A stretch of DNA of 64,000 nucleotides from Streptomyces violaceorubidus (GTDB lineage Bacteria; Actinomycetota; Actinomycetes; Streptomycetales; Streptomycetaceae): positions 744,001-808,000 of the forward strand of contig NZ_JODM01000001.1 of NCBI RefSeq assembly GCF_000717995.1. The letters run 5' to 3'. Positions 24,465 through 33,334 of the stretch are shown one piece after another (the first letter of the stretch is position 1; the number at the start of each line of letters is the position of its first letter). The notes beneath the pieces were generated by a model. That model saw nothing but the letters and a program-made list of their open reading frames with translations, had not been told where the DNA came from and made no database searches. Position numbers and translations under genes: made by a program.

Positions 24465-26015
24465 TCAGGAGCACACGGTTTTGGCCGCCGGCACCCTGCC
24501 GTCGAGCAGATAGCCGTGCACGGCGTCCTGCACGCACCGGTTCTTGCTGTCGTAGGCACCGTGCCCCTGGCCCTTGTAGGTCAGCTCCACGCCGACGCCC
24601 TTGCCGAGCGCGTCCACCATCCTCCCGGCGCCCTCGTAGGGCGTCGCGGGGTCGCCGGTGTTGCCGATCACCAGGATCGGGGGTGCCCCCGGGGCGCTGA
24701 CGTCCGGGTGGTCCGCGGCTCCGGCGACCGGCCAGTCGGTGCAGCTGAGCATGGACCAGGCGAGGTAGTCGCCGAACACCTCGGAGGCGTCCCGGAACTC
24801 GGGCAGCTTGCCCTGCACGTACGCGGAGTCGTACCGGGGTTTGTCGTCGGCGCAGTTGATGGCGACGTTCGCCGCAGTGATGTTGCTGTACTCGCCGTCC
24901 TCGTTGCGCCCGTTCAACGCGTCCGACAGCACCATGAGGACCCGCCCGTCCCCGTCGTAGGCCTGTTGCAGGCCCTCGGTGAGGTACTCCCAGAAGTCCT
25001 TCGAGTACAGCGCCTGGGCGATGCCGCCGGTCGCGGCGGTCTCCGTGAGTTCGCGGGGGAAGACGCCGGGGATCGGTTTGCGGTCGAGCTGCTTCAGCAG
25101 CCGGGCGATGCGCGCCTTGACGTCCTCGGCCGTGTCCCCGACGGGGCAGTCCTCGGTCTTCGACACACAGTCCTCGGCGAAGTTGTCGAGCGCCAGCTGG
25201 AACCCCTTGGCCTGGCCCAGAGAGCTCTGTTCCGCGGTCTGCGTCGGGTCGACCACCGCGTCGAAGACGGCCCGTCCCACGTGCTCGGGGAAGAGGTGGG
25301 CGTAGACGCCGCCGAGTTCGGTGCCGTAGGAGATGCCGAAGTAGTGCAGCTTCTCGTCGCCGAGTACCTGGCGCATCAGATCCATGTCGCGGGCGGCGTC
25401 GGTCGTGCGCACCTGCGGAAGGATCTTCTTCGAGTGCTTCTCGCAGGCCGCGTTGAACTCCTGCGTGTTGTCCACCAGCTCGGTGCGCTCGGCCTGGTCG
25501 TCGGGGGTGGCGTCCTGCTGGAAATAGGCGTCGAGCTGTTTGTCGTCCAGGCACTCCACCGGGTCGCTGCGTCCGACGCCGCGCGGATCGAAGCTGACCA
25601 GGTCGTAGCGGGTGCGCAGTTTCGCGTAGTCCTGGCCGAAGGCGGGCAGCGTGGTGACGCCCGAGCCGCCCGGCCCGCCGAAGTTGAAGACGAGCGAGCC
25701 GATCCGCCGGTCCGCAGCGCCGCTGGCCCGGGCGCGAATCAGCGCGAGGCCGATCGTGTCGCCCTTGGGGTCGCCCCAGTCGAGGGGGGCCTTCATGGTG
25801 GCGCACTGCCACTGGTCGCCGTCCGGCAGCGGGGAGGGCGCCGCGCCACCTCCCTCGGCCTCGGACGGTGCCGGGCAGTCCTTCCAGTCCAGTTTCTGGG
25901 CCGTCAGGTCCTCGTCGTCCTCCTGCGACCCGCCGCCGCAGCCCGCCAGCAGGACGGACAGCACGAGTGCGGTGGCGGTCAGGGCGGCGGCGCGCAGCCG
26001 GGTGGGATTCGGCAT
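24465..26015 (-). CDS. Second SlpD/SlpE-like lipoprotein peptidase
   Basis: 516 aa, same architecture as the neighbour: signal peptide with lipobox VLLAGC, LVFNFGGPGGSGVTTLP, nucleophile GISYGTELGG, Asp in VIGNTGDPATPYEGA, His in GQGHGAYD. Long stretches of identity with the downstream gene show a tandem duplication. The Lys/Asp-rich region after the lipobox differs, so the two may differ in anchoring or substrate. It should hydrolyse N-terminal tripeptides at the cell surface. The start is ATG 26015. Confidence 0.88.
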   Translation of the reverse strand: MPNPTRLRAAALTATALVLSVLLAGCGGGSQEDDEDLTAQKLDWKDCPAPSEAEGGGAAPSPLPDGDQWQCATMKAPLDWGDPKGDTIGLALIRARASGAADRRIGSLVFNFGGPGGSGVTTLPAFGQDYAKLRTRYDLVSFDPRGVGRSDPVECLDDKQLDAYFQQDATPDDQAERTELVDNTQEFNAACEKHSKKILPQVRTTDAARDMDLMRQVLGDEKLHYFGISYGTELGGVYAHLFPEHVGRAVFDAVVDPTQTAEQSSLGQAKGFQLALDNFAEDCVSKTEDCPVGDTAEDVKARIARLLKQLDRKPIPGVFPRELTETAATGGIAQALYSKDFWEYLTEGLQQAYDGDGRVLMVLSDALNGRNEDGEYSNITAANVAINCADDKPRYDSAYVQGKLPEFRDASEVFGDYLAWSMLSCTDWPVAGAADHPDVSAPGAPPILVIGNTGDPATPYEGAGRMVDALGKGVGVELTYKGQGHGAYDSKNRCVQDAVHGYLLDGRVPAAKTVCS

Positions 26016-26094
26016 GCGTCCATCGTGCGGTCGAGGGAGAGCACGTGCTCGGGGCCAGGGCCGTACGGGGGACGGGGCGCCCCTCCGGGGCCGG

Positions 26095-28893
26095 TCACAG
26101 CGCCTCCTTGCGCGTGAGGTGGTTGAAGACCAGCCAGCCCGGCAGTACCGGCAGCCACAGGGTGAGCAGCCGGTAGAGGAGCACCGCGGGCGCGGCGACC
26201 TCCTTGGGAAGGCCGACGGCGATCAGACCGACCGTCAGCGTCGCCTCCACCGCGCCCACACCGCCCGGCGTCGGCGCGGCCGACCCCAGGGCGTTGCCCG
26301 CGAGGAAGACGACCGCGACGCTCGCCAGACTGATCGACGAGGAGTCGTCGCCGAAGGCGCGGATCGAGGCGTCCAGGCACATCACGAAACAGGCCGTGAG
26401 CAGCAGCATGCCGCCGATGCCGGTGATCAGCTTCTGCGGCCGCTGCAGCACGTCCAGCATGCGCGGCACGACCCCGGCAAAGAGCGACCGCACGCGCGTG
26501 ACGACGAACTTGCGCAGGAACGGCACCGATGTCACCACGAGCACCAGGACCGCGACCGTCAGCAGACCGGCGATGACCGTGCGGGACGGCGACAGGGACG
26601 GCGTCTTCTCGGTGCCGGTCAGGTAGCCGAAGGACAGCAGCATCAGGATGTGGCAGCCGAGCCCGAACAGCTGGGACGCGCCGACACTCGCCACCGCGAG
26701 CCCGGGGCGCACGCCCGCGCGTTGCAGGAAGCGGGTGTTCAGGGCGACGCCGCCGACCGCGGCGGGGGCGACGATCTTCACGAACGATCCGGCGACCTGC
26801 GCGGCCACGGTACGCAGGAACGGCACCCTCTCGGGCACGAAACCCAGCAGGGACATGGCCGCGGCGACGTAGCTCGCGGCCGAGAACACCACGGCCGCGG
26901 CCACCCAGCCCCACTGGGCGTTCGAGATCAGGGGACCGAACTCGATGTGGGTGAGCTGCGTCAGCAGGAAGTAGGCGCCGATCGCACCGGCGATGAAGCT
27001 GATCAGGGTGCGCGGCCGCACCCGCTCCAGCCGGGCCGGCTCGACGGGGGCCTGCGGCCTGATGCGCAGCACCGCGTGGCGGATCTGGGTGAGCAGGTCC
27101 TCCTCGCGCGCCTCCTCGATGGCCTCGTCCACGGCCCTCTTCTCGGCCCGCTGCTCGGCACGTACGGCCTTCTTGTCCGGTTTGTCTGCCTGGGGTGACG
27201 TGTCGGTCTGCTCGGCCGCGGAGCTCGCGGTGTCGCCGGCAGCCGCCTCCGCGCGGGCCAGCTTGGCCTGCCGGGAGGACTCCAGCACGGCCTCGCGCTC
27301 GCGCTGCGCCCGTTCCCGCGCCAGCCTGCGCAGGGTCGCGCGGGTGGAACGGCTGAGCGCGATGGGCTGGAGCATGGGCAGACAGTCCGCCACCGCGTCG
27401 GGACCGAGGACACCCACCGCCGAGGCGACCGCGCGTTCGGCACCGACCCGCAGGCCGAGCGTCACCAGGAGCTGGGAGATGTCCATGCGCAGCAGCAGGT
27501 CTCCGGCGGCGATCTCGCCGATACGCAGGTCGGTGAGGATCACCGCGCCGGAACGATCCACCAGGATCGCGTCGCCCACCAGCCTGCGGTGCGCGATGCG
27601 CCGGGACTGCAGCGCCCGCACCTGCTCCCAGGTCTCACGCAGCAGGCCGTCGGTGATCTCGTCGTCCGCCAGCGAGTCCAGCGAGCGCCCGCCGGTGTGC
27701 TCGTAGACGAGCATCACGGCGTCGGGGCCCAGCTCCGAGGTCGCGATCAGCTTGGGGGCGTTGGCGCCGGCCGCGATCGCCGCGTAGGCGAGCAGCGCCT
27801 CCTGCTCCAGCGCCTGGCGCAGGGAGGGCAGGCTGCTGCGGGTGGCGAAGCCGCGCAGCGTCAGGTTGCGCCACGCGCGGTAGAAGAAGCCCTGTGCCTG
27901 CTGCTCGCGGTCCACCACCGTCACGTCGAGCGGCCGGCCGTCCTCCAGCGTGACGAAATAGCGGCGCCCGCGGTCACCGGTCTCGACACTGTCGGACGGC
28001 GCTTCCTGCCGGGCGGCGGTCACCGGGCGGAAGCCGACGTGCCGCAGGCCGGCCATCAGCGTCCGGCCAGTGGGCCGCACGTTCGGGGAGCCGACGGCGT
28101 ACAGGGTGCCGTAGGCGACGGTCCAGCCGATGAGGACGGTCAGGATGATCGAGAACGGCGTCGTGTAACCGGTGACGAGCATCGAGAAGGCGTCGAGGAG
28201 CAGCACGACCCACAGCACCGCGCGCCAGCGGGGTCTGCGGGACATGCCGACGGCCGTCATGTACGCGATGACCGGGGCGAGGTAGCCGTGCACGGGATCG
28301 GTCAGCGCGTGTATGTCACCCGGCGACGGCTGGGTGAGCGCCTCCTGGATGGAGCCGGGAGCGGCCTTGGCGACCCACAGGTCGGTGGCGAGGGTCACAC
28401 CGTGCGCCAGGACCGCCGCCAGCACGCCGTCGGCGATCCGCAGCCCGTCCCGTTTGATCAGCCGCTCGATCGCGAACGCGACGGGCACCAGGAGGATCGC
28501 GATGCTGGAGGCCAGCCCCGCGATCTTGATGAGCAGGTCGGGAGCCTGACCGGTGCCCTTGTTGATGTCCTGTTCGAGGCCCGAGGTGGTGCCGTGCGCG
28601 AAGGCGGCGATGGCCAGGAGCACGGCGACGGCGAGTACGCCCACCAGGAGGCGCACCAGGTCGGAGGGACGGTGCACGCGCGCGGGGAGCAACGGTTCGT
28701 CGCCCTCGACCTCGTCGATGTGCGCCACGTCGTCGGGGTCGGCGGCCGTCGCCGAGGGGCCCTCGGTCACCCGCTCGCCGCTCTCCCCGTCGCCCGCGTC
28801 CGTGGTGCCCGCGCGCGGGGCGGCGTCGGACGCGCGCGCGGAAGCGTCAGAGGTGCCCTCGGCGTCCTCGGGGTGCACACCCTGCTGCTCCAT
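26095..28893 (-). CDS. Membrane protein: kinase-like domain plus LPG synthase/flippase-like TM region
   Basis: 932 aa from ATG 28893 (GTG 28917 is also possible). Residues 1-60 are acidic and disordered. About six membrane helices lie in residues 65-290. A cytoplasmic domain at about 300-540 looks like a degenerate protein kinase, where AHRRLVGDAILVD replaces the HRD loop and LTDLRIG replaces DFG. An Ala/Lys-rich linker follows. The C-terminal 300 residues are a UPF0104/LPG-synthase TM region with about eight helices (SFVKIVAPAAVGGVALNTRF, GGVGAVEATLT). It may move lipids or lipid-linked sugars under control of the kinase-like part. Confidence 0.8.
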   Translation of the reverse strand: MEQQGVHPEDAEGTSDASARASDAAPRAGTTDAGDGESGERVTEGPSATAADPDDVAHIDEVEGDEPLLPARVHRPSDLVRLLVGVLAVAVLLAIAAFAHGTTSGLEQDINKGTGQAPDLLIKIAGLASSIAILLVPVAFAIERLIKRDGLRIADGVLAAVLAHGVTLATDLWVAKAAPGSIQEALTQPSPGDIHALTDPVHGYLAPVIAYMTAVGMSRRPRWRAVLWVVLLLDAFSMLVTGYTTPFSIILTVLIGWTVAYGTLYAVGSPNVRPTGRTLMAGLRHVGFRPVTAARQEAPSDSVETGDRGRRYFVTLEDGRPLDVTVVDREQQAQGFFYRAWRNLTLRGFATRSSLPSLRQALEQEALLAYAAIAAGANAPKLIATSELGPDAVMLVYEHTGGRSLDSLADDEITDGLLRETWEQVRALQSRRIAHRRLVGDAILVDRSGAVILTDLRIGEIAAGDLLLRMDISQLLVTLGLRVGAERAVASAVGVLGPDAVADCLPMLQPIALSRSTRATLRRLARERAQREREAVLESSRQAKLARAEAAAGDTASSAAEQTDTSPQADKPDKKAVRAEQRAEKRAVDEAIEEAREEDLLTQIRHAVLRIRPQAPVEPARLERVRPRTLISFIAGAIGAYFLLTQLTHIEFGPLISNAQWGWVAAAVVFSAASYVAAAMSLLGFVPERVPFLRTVAAQVAGSFVKIVAPAAVGGVALNTRFLQRAGVRPGLAVASVGASQLFGLGCHILMLLSFGYLTGTEKTPSLSPSRTVIAGLLTVAVLVLVVTSVPFLRKFVVTRVRSLFAGVVPRMLDVLQRPQKLITGIGGMLLLTACFVMCLDASIRAFGDDSSSISLASVAVVFLAGNALGSAAPTPGGVGAVEATLTVGLIAVGLPKEVAAPAVLLYRLLTLWLPVLPGWLVFNHLTRKEAL

Positions 28894-29078
28894 CGCCTCT
28901 TCTTGCTCTCGTATCACTGGTCACCGCCCGCACGATGGTGGCATGCCGCGCCGGACTCGGCAGGCATCAGGGTGCCCGTGCGGGCCGCACAGTCTGCCCG
29001 AAGCGCCGCTCGCGGGCGAGGGACGCGGGCCCTCGGGAGTGCGTCGCGTTGTCGGCGGGGTACGGCAGGATGGGGCGG

Positions 29079-29486
29079 ATGAGCGAGCAGAGCCTTCCGG
29101 ACGGGGAGCGTCCGGAACACGCGGACGCGCTGCCCGAGTACGCCGAGCGGGTCCTCGACGTGACCGAGGTGATCCCGCCGGGCCGCGTCATGACGTACGG
29201 GGACGTGGCCGAGTACCTGGAGGAGGGGGGACCCCGCCAGGTCGGCAGGGTGATGTCCCTCTACGGGGGAGGCGTTCCCTGGTGGCGTGTCGTCCGCGCG
29301 GACGGGGTCCTGCTCGCGGGACACGAGCTGGAGGCCCTCGACCGCTACCGGGAGGAGGGCACGCCCCTGAAGGAGGCGAGCAGGGCCGCCGAGGGGCACC
29401 TGCCGCGCCTCGACCTGAAGCGGGCGCGGTGGGACGGCGGTGGACGCTCGCAGGAGCACGACGGACGCGCACAGGGTCACACCTGA
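29079..29486 (+). CDS. Alkyltransferase-like (ATL) DNA repair protein, MGMT family
   Basis: 135 aa. The MGMT C-terminal domain shows VIPPGRVMTYGDVAEYL (residues ~26-42), GPRQVGRVMSLYGGGVPWWRVVRADG (~46-71) and a final helix. The alkyl-acceptor Cys of the PCHRV motif is Trp (PWWRV), the hallmark of ATL proteins, which bind O6-alkylguanine without repairing it and hand it to nucleotide excision repair. CAGGAT (29066-29071) lies seven bases before ATG 29079, a leaderless layout. The position matches M. tuberculosis Rv3204. The last 25 residues are a polar tail. Confidence 0.88.
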   Translation: MSEQSLPDGERPEHADALPEYAERVLDVTEVIPPGRVMTYGDVAEYLEEGGPRQVGRVMSLYGGGVPWWRVVRADGVLLAGHELEALDRYREEGTPLKEASRAAEGHLPRLDLKRARWDGGGRSQEHDGRAQGHT

Positions 29487-29752
29487 CAGCTTCCGCCATG
29501 CGACCGACCGATGTGTGACATGTGATCCGTACGAGGTAAACCGGGCGCTTCGGGCATGTCCGTGGCATGACGTACGTTCGTGGGGCAGGGGGCGTTCGTG
29601 CCATGAGTGACCCGAGGGAAGAAGGGGAAGCGCTGCTTCCGCCTCTTTCGTCGGCGTAGCGTCGGCCGCACGCGTCCCCCTCATCCCGCGGCCACCGCCC
29701 CACCCGCGGCGCGGACGGCCCACCAGAACACCCACCAGGACCGGCGAACCAC

Positions 29753-32700
29753 GTGAGCTCCTCTTCCTCCACCGGACACCCGTCGCACCCCCAGGCGCGA
29801 CGGGGGAGCCGTGGCGCTTACCGACTGGTGCGTACCCCGCCGGCACGCGTGGACCCCCCTCGTCTGGACGCCACCCAGCGCGCGGTGGTTGACCACCGGG
29901 CCGGACCGCTGCTCGTCCTGGCGGGTCCGGGCACCGGCAAGACCACCACACTGGTCGAGTCGGTGGCGGACCGGATCGCCAAGGGCGGCGACCCCGAGCG
30001 CATTCTGGTGCTCACCTTCAGCCGCAAGGCGGCCGTCGAACTGCGCGACCGGATGGCGCTGCGCATCGGCGCCGCGCGTGCCCCCCGGGCGACGACCTTT
30101 CACTCCTTCGGTTACGCCCTCGTCCGCGCCCACCAGGACAGCGACCTGTTCGTGGAGCCCCTGCGGCTGCTGTCCGGCCCCGAGCAGGACGTGACGGTGC
30201 GCGAACTGCTCGCCGGCCAGGTGGATCTCGAACGGCTCGGGCTCGCCCACGTGCGCTGGCCCGACGAGCTGCGGGCCTGCCTGACCACACGCGGCTTCGC
30301 CGACGAGGTCCGCGCGGTGCTCGCCCGCAGCCGCGAACTGGGACTCGGCCCGGACGCGCTCGGGGCCTTCGCCCGGCGCATCGGCCGCCCCGACTGGCGT
30401 GCCGCCGCCCTCTTCCTCGCCGAGTACCTCGACGTGCTCGACCTCCAGGGCGTGCTCGACTACGCCGAACTGGTCCACCGCGCGGTGCTCCTCGCCCGCC
30501 GCCCGGAGGTCGCCGCCCACCTGACCGCCCAGTACGACGCGGTGTACGTGGACGAGTACCAGGACACCGACCCGGCCCAGGTACGGCTGCTGCACGCCCT
30601 GGCGGACGGCGGGCGCACCCTCGTCGCCTTCGGCGACCCGGACCAGTCGATCTACGCGTTCCGGGGCGCGGACGTGAACGGCATCCTGGGCTTCCCGACC
30701 GCCTTCCCGCGCGCGGACGGCCGTCCGGCGCCGGTCGAGGTGCTGCGGACCTCGCGCCGGTCCGGGGCCGATCTGCTGGCCGCCACCCGGCTGCTGACCC
30801 GGCGCATGCCGCTGACCCGCCTTCCCGCCGACAAGGTCCGTGCCCACCGCGAGCTGACCCCGGCGCGGGACGGCGGGCGGGTCGAGGTGTACACGTACCC
30901 GACCTCCGGCACCGAACTGGACAACATCGCCGACATCCTGCGCCGGGCGCACCTGGAGGACGGCGTCCCGTGGTCCGAGATGGCCGTTCTGGTGCGCGCC
31001 GGCTCGCGCACCATCCCCACGCTCCGCCGCGTGCTCACCGCGGCCGGCGTTCCCCTGGACATCGACGGCGACGACCTCCCCCTGCGCCACGAGCCCGCGG
31101 TGGAGACGGCATACGAGATAGCGTAGCGTCTCGTGGGCTCGGAGATGTGTATAAGAGACAGGCCCGACCCCGACCCCGACCCCGAGCCCGACCCCGAGCC
31201 CGAGCCTGCCGACGCGAGCGCCGCCGCCGTCGACTCCGAGGCGGACCACGACCCCACGCGCGGTGAAGACGCGCACCGCGCGGGCGATCCGTGCTGGCTC
31301 TCCACGGAGACGGCCCTCTCCCTGCTCACCTCGCCCCTAGCCGGGATGGACGCCGCGGACCTGCGCCGGCTCGGCCGCGCCCTGCGCGACGAACAGCGCG
31401 CGGCCGGCAACCCCCTGCCGCCGCCCTCGGACGAACTGCTCGCGCGGGCGCTGGCCGAGCCGGAGCGGCTCGCCGTGCACGACCCCGCGTACGCGCGCGG
31501 CGCACAGCGGCTCGGCGCGCTGCTGCGCAAGGCACGTGAGCGCCTGGCGGGAGGCGGCAGCGCCGAGGAGGCACTGTGGGACCTGTGGGACGGCACCCCG
31601 TGGCCCACCCGTCTGGAGCGCTCCGCCCGGCGCGGCGGCGCGGCCGGACGCAACGCCGACCGCGACCTGGACGCCGTGTGCGCGCTGTTCGCCACGGCCG
31701 CCCGCGCGGAGGAGCGCACCGGTGGCCGGGGCGCCCTGAACTTCCTCGAGGAGATCGACGCCGAGGACATCGCGGCCGACACCCTCGCACGGCGTGCCGT
31801 ACGCCCCGACGCCGTTCGCCTGATGACCGCCCACCGCTCCAAGGGGCTGGAGTGGCGGCTGGTGGTCGTCGCCGGAGTCCAGGAGGGGCTGTGGCCTGAC
31901 CTGCGTCGCCGCGGCTCCCTCCTGGAGGCCGACCGGATCGGCCGCGACGGACTCGCCGAGCCCCTCAGCCCCGGAGCGCTGCTCGCCGAAGAGCGCCGCC
32001 TGTTCTACGTGGCCGCCACGCGCGCGCGTGAGCGACTCGTCGTGACCGCGGTGAAGGCACCGGCCGACGACGGGGACCAGCCCTCCCGCTTCCTGACCGA
32101 ACTCGGCGTCGAACCCGCCGACGTCACGGGTCGTCCGCGCCGCCCCCTGGCCGTAGCCGCGCTCGTGGCCGAACTGCGGGCCACCACCGTCGACCCCCGC
32201 GTCTCCGCGTCCCTCAGAGAGGCCGCCGCGCGCCGTCTGGCCCGCCTCGCCGCGCTGACCGACGAGGAGGGCCGCCCCCTGGTGCCCTCCGCCCATCCCT
32301 ACCGCTGGTGGGGCATGTGGGACCCGACCGAGAGCAAGGTGCCCCTGCGCGACCGCGACCAGCCCGTCACCCTCTCCGGAAGCGCCCTGGACCAACTGGC
32401 CAACACCTGCGCCCTGCAGTGGTTCCTGGGCCGTGAGGTGAAGGCCGACGCGCCCGCGACCACCGCCCAGGGCTTCGGCAACGTGGTGCACGTACTCGCC
32501 GACGAGGTGGCCTCCGGGCACACCCCGGCCGACCTCGCCGTTCTCATGGAGCGCCTGGACTCCGTGTGGAACGCGCTCGCCTTCGACGCGCCCTGGAAGT
32601 CGGCCCAGGAGAAGGCCAACGCGCGCGTGGCGCTCGAACGCTTCCTGAAGTGGCACGTCATGGACCGCGCCGGGCGCACCCCGGTGGCCAGCGAGCACGA

Positions 32701-33175
32701 CTTCGACGTGACCCTGGAGGCGGGCGACTACGAGGTGCGTATCCGGGGCCAGATGGACCGCGTGGAGACCGACGGCGACGGCCGCGCCTACGTCGTCGAC
32801 TTCAAGACCGGCAAACAGGCGCCCACGTCCTCGGAGGTGGCCCGCCACCCCCAGCTCGCCGTGTACCAGCTCGCCGTCCGCGAGGGCGCCGTCGACGAGG
32901 CCTTCGACGGCGTACGCCCCGAACCGGGCGGCGCCGAACTCGTCCACCTCCGCCAGGGCGCGCCCAAGCGGGACGGCGGCGAGACCCTGCCCAAGGTGCA
33001 GACGCAGGAGTCGCAGCAGGGGCCGGAGGGCGAGTGGGTCGGCGACCTGCTGGCCACGGCCGCGGGCAAGGTCCTCGACGAACGGTTCACCCCGACCACG
33101 GGCCAGCACTGCACCCACTGCTCCTTCCGTGCCTCCTGCAGCGCACGGCCCGAGGGGCGGCACGTCGTGGAGTGA
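29753..33175 (+). CDS. adnA: AdnA-type helicase-nuclease subunit, interrupted in this assembly by adapter sequence
   Basis: One frame runs from GTG 29753 to 33175, broken only by a TAG at 31124-31126 that belongs to inserted adapter DNA (31104-31161). The N-part has UvrD motifs GPGTGKTTT (residues ~62-70), DEYQD (~267) and GDPDQSIYAFRG. The C-part has the later helicase motifs (AHRSKGLEW, YVAATRARERL), a PD-(D/E)XK nuclease (VVDFKTGKQAP) and four Cys for an Fe-S cluster (NTC..., CTHCSFRASC). AdnAB resects DNA double-strand ends. The true gene is intact but lacks an unknown stretch here; the Pro-Asp repeat after the adapter (GACCCC/GAGCCC) is a likely assembly gap. Confidence 0.87.
31104..31161 (+). 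other. Illumina P7 + index + Nextera adapter embedded in the assembly
   Basis: AGACGGCATACGAGAT (31104-31119) is the 3' end of the Illumina P7 primer. AGCGTAGC (31120-31127) is an 8-base index. GTCTCGTGGGCTCGG (31128-31142) plus AGATGTGTATAAGAGACAG (31143-31161) is the Nextera transposase adapter. Translation downstream starts GSEMCIRDR, a known contaminant signature. This is synthetic sequence, not biology. Confidence 0.98.
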
Positions 33176-33334
33176 GCGACGGGACCCGGGGACCGGAGCG
33201 GGGGGCCGGCCCCGGCCCGCCGAAGCCGAGCGGCCGGTGTGACACGTCCCACCCCACGGGCTGACCTGGGCTTCCCCCGCCCCGGAGAGGTGTTCCCGCA
33301 CCCGCTGTCAGTGGGCGCCGCTAGCCTCTTTGAC

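Noticed and set aside
31133..31200. Separate gene starting MGSEMCIRDR
   Set aside because: These residues are translated Nextera adapter and a familiar database contaminant, so no real start exists here.
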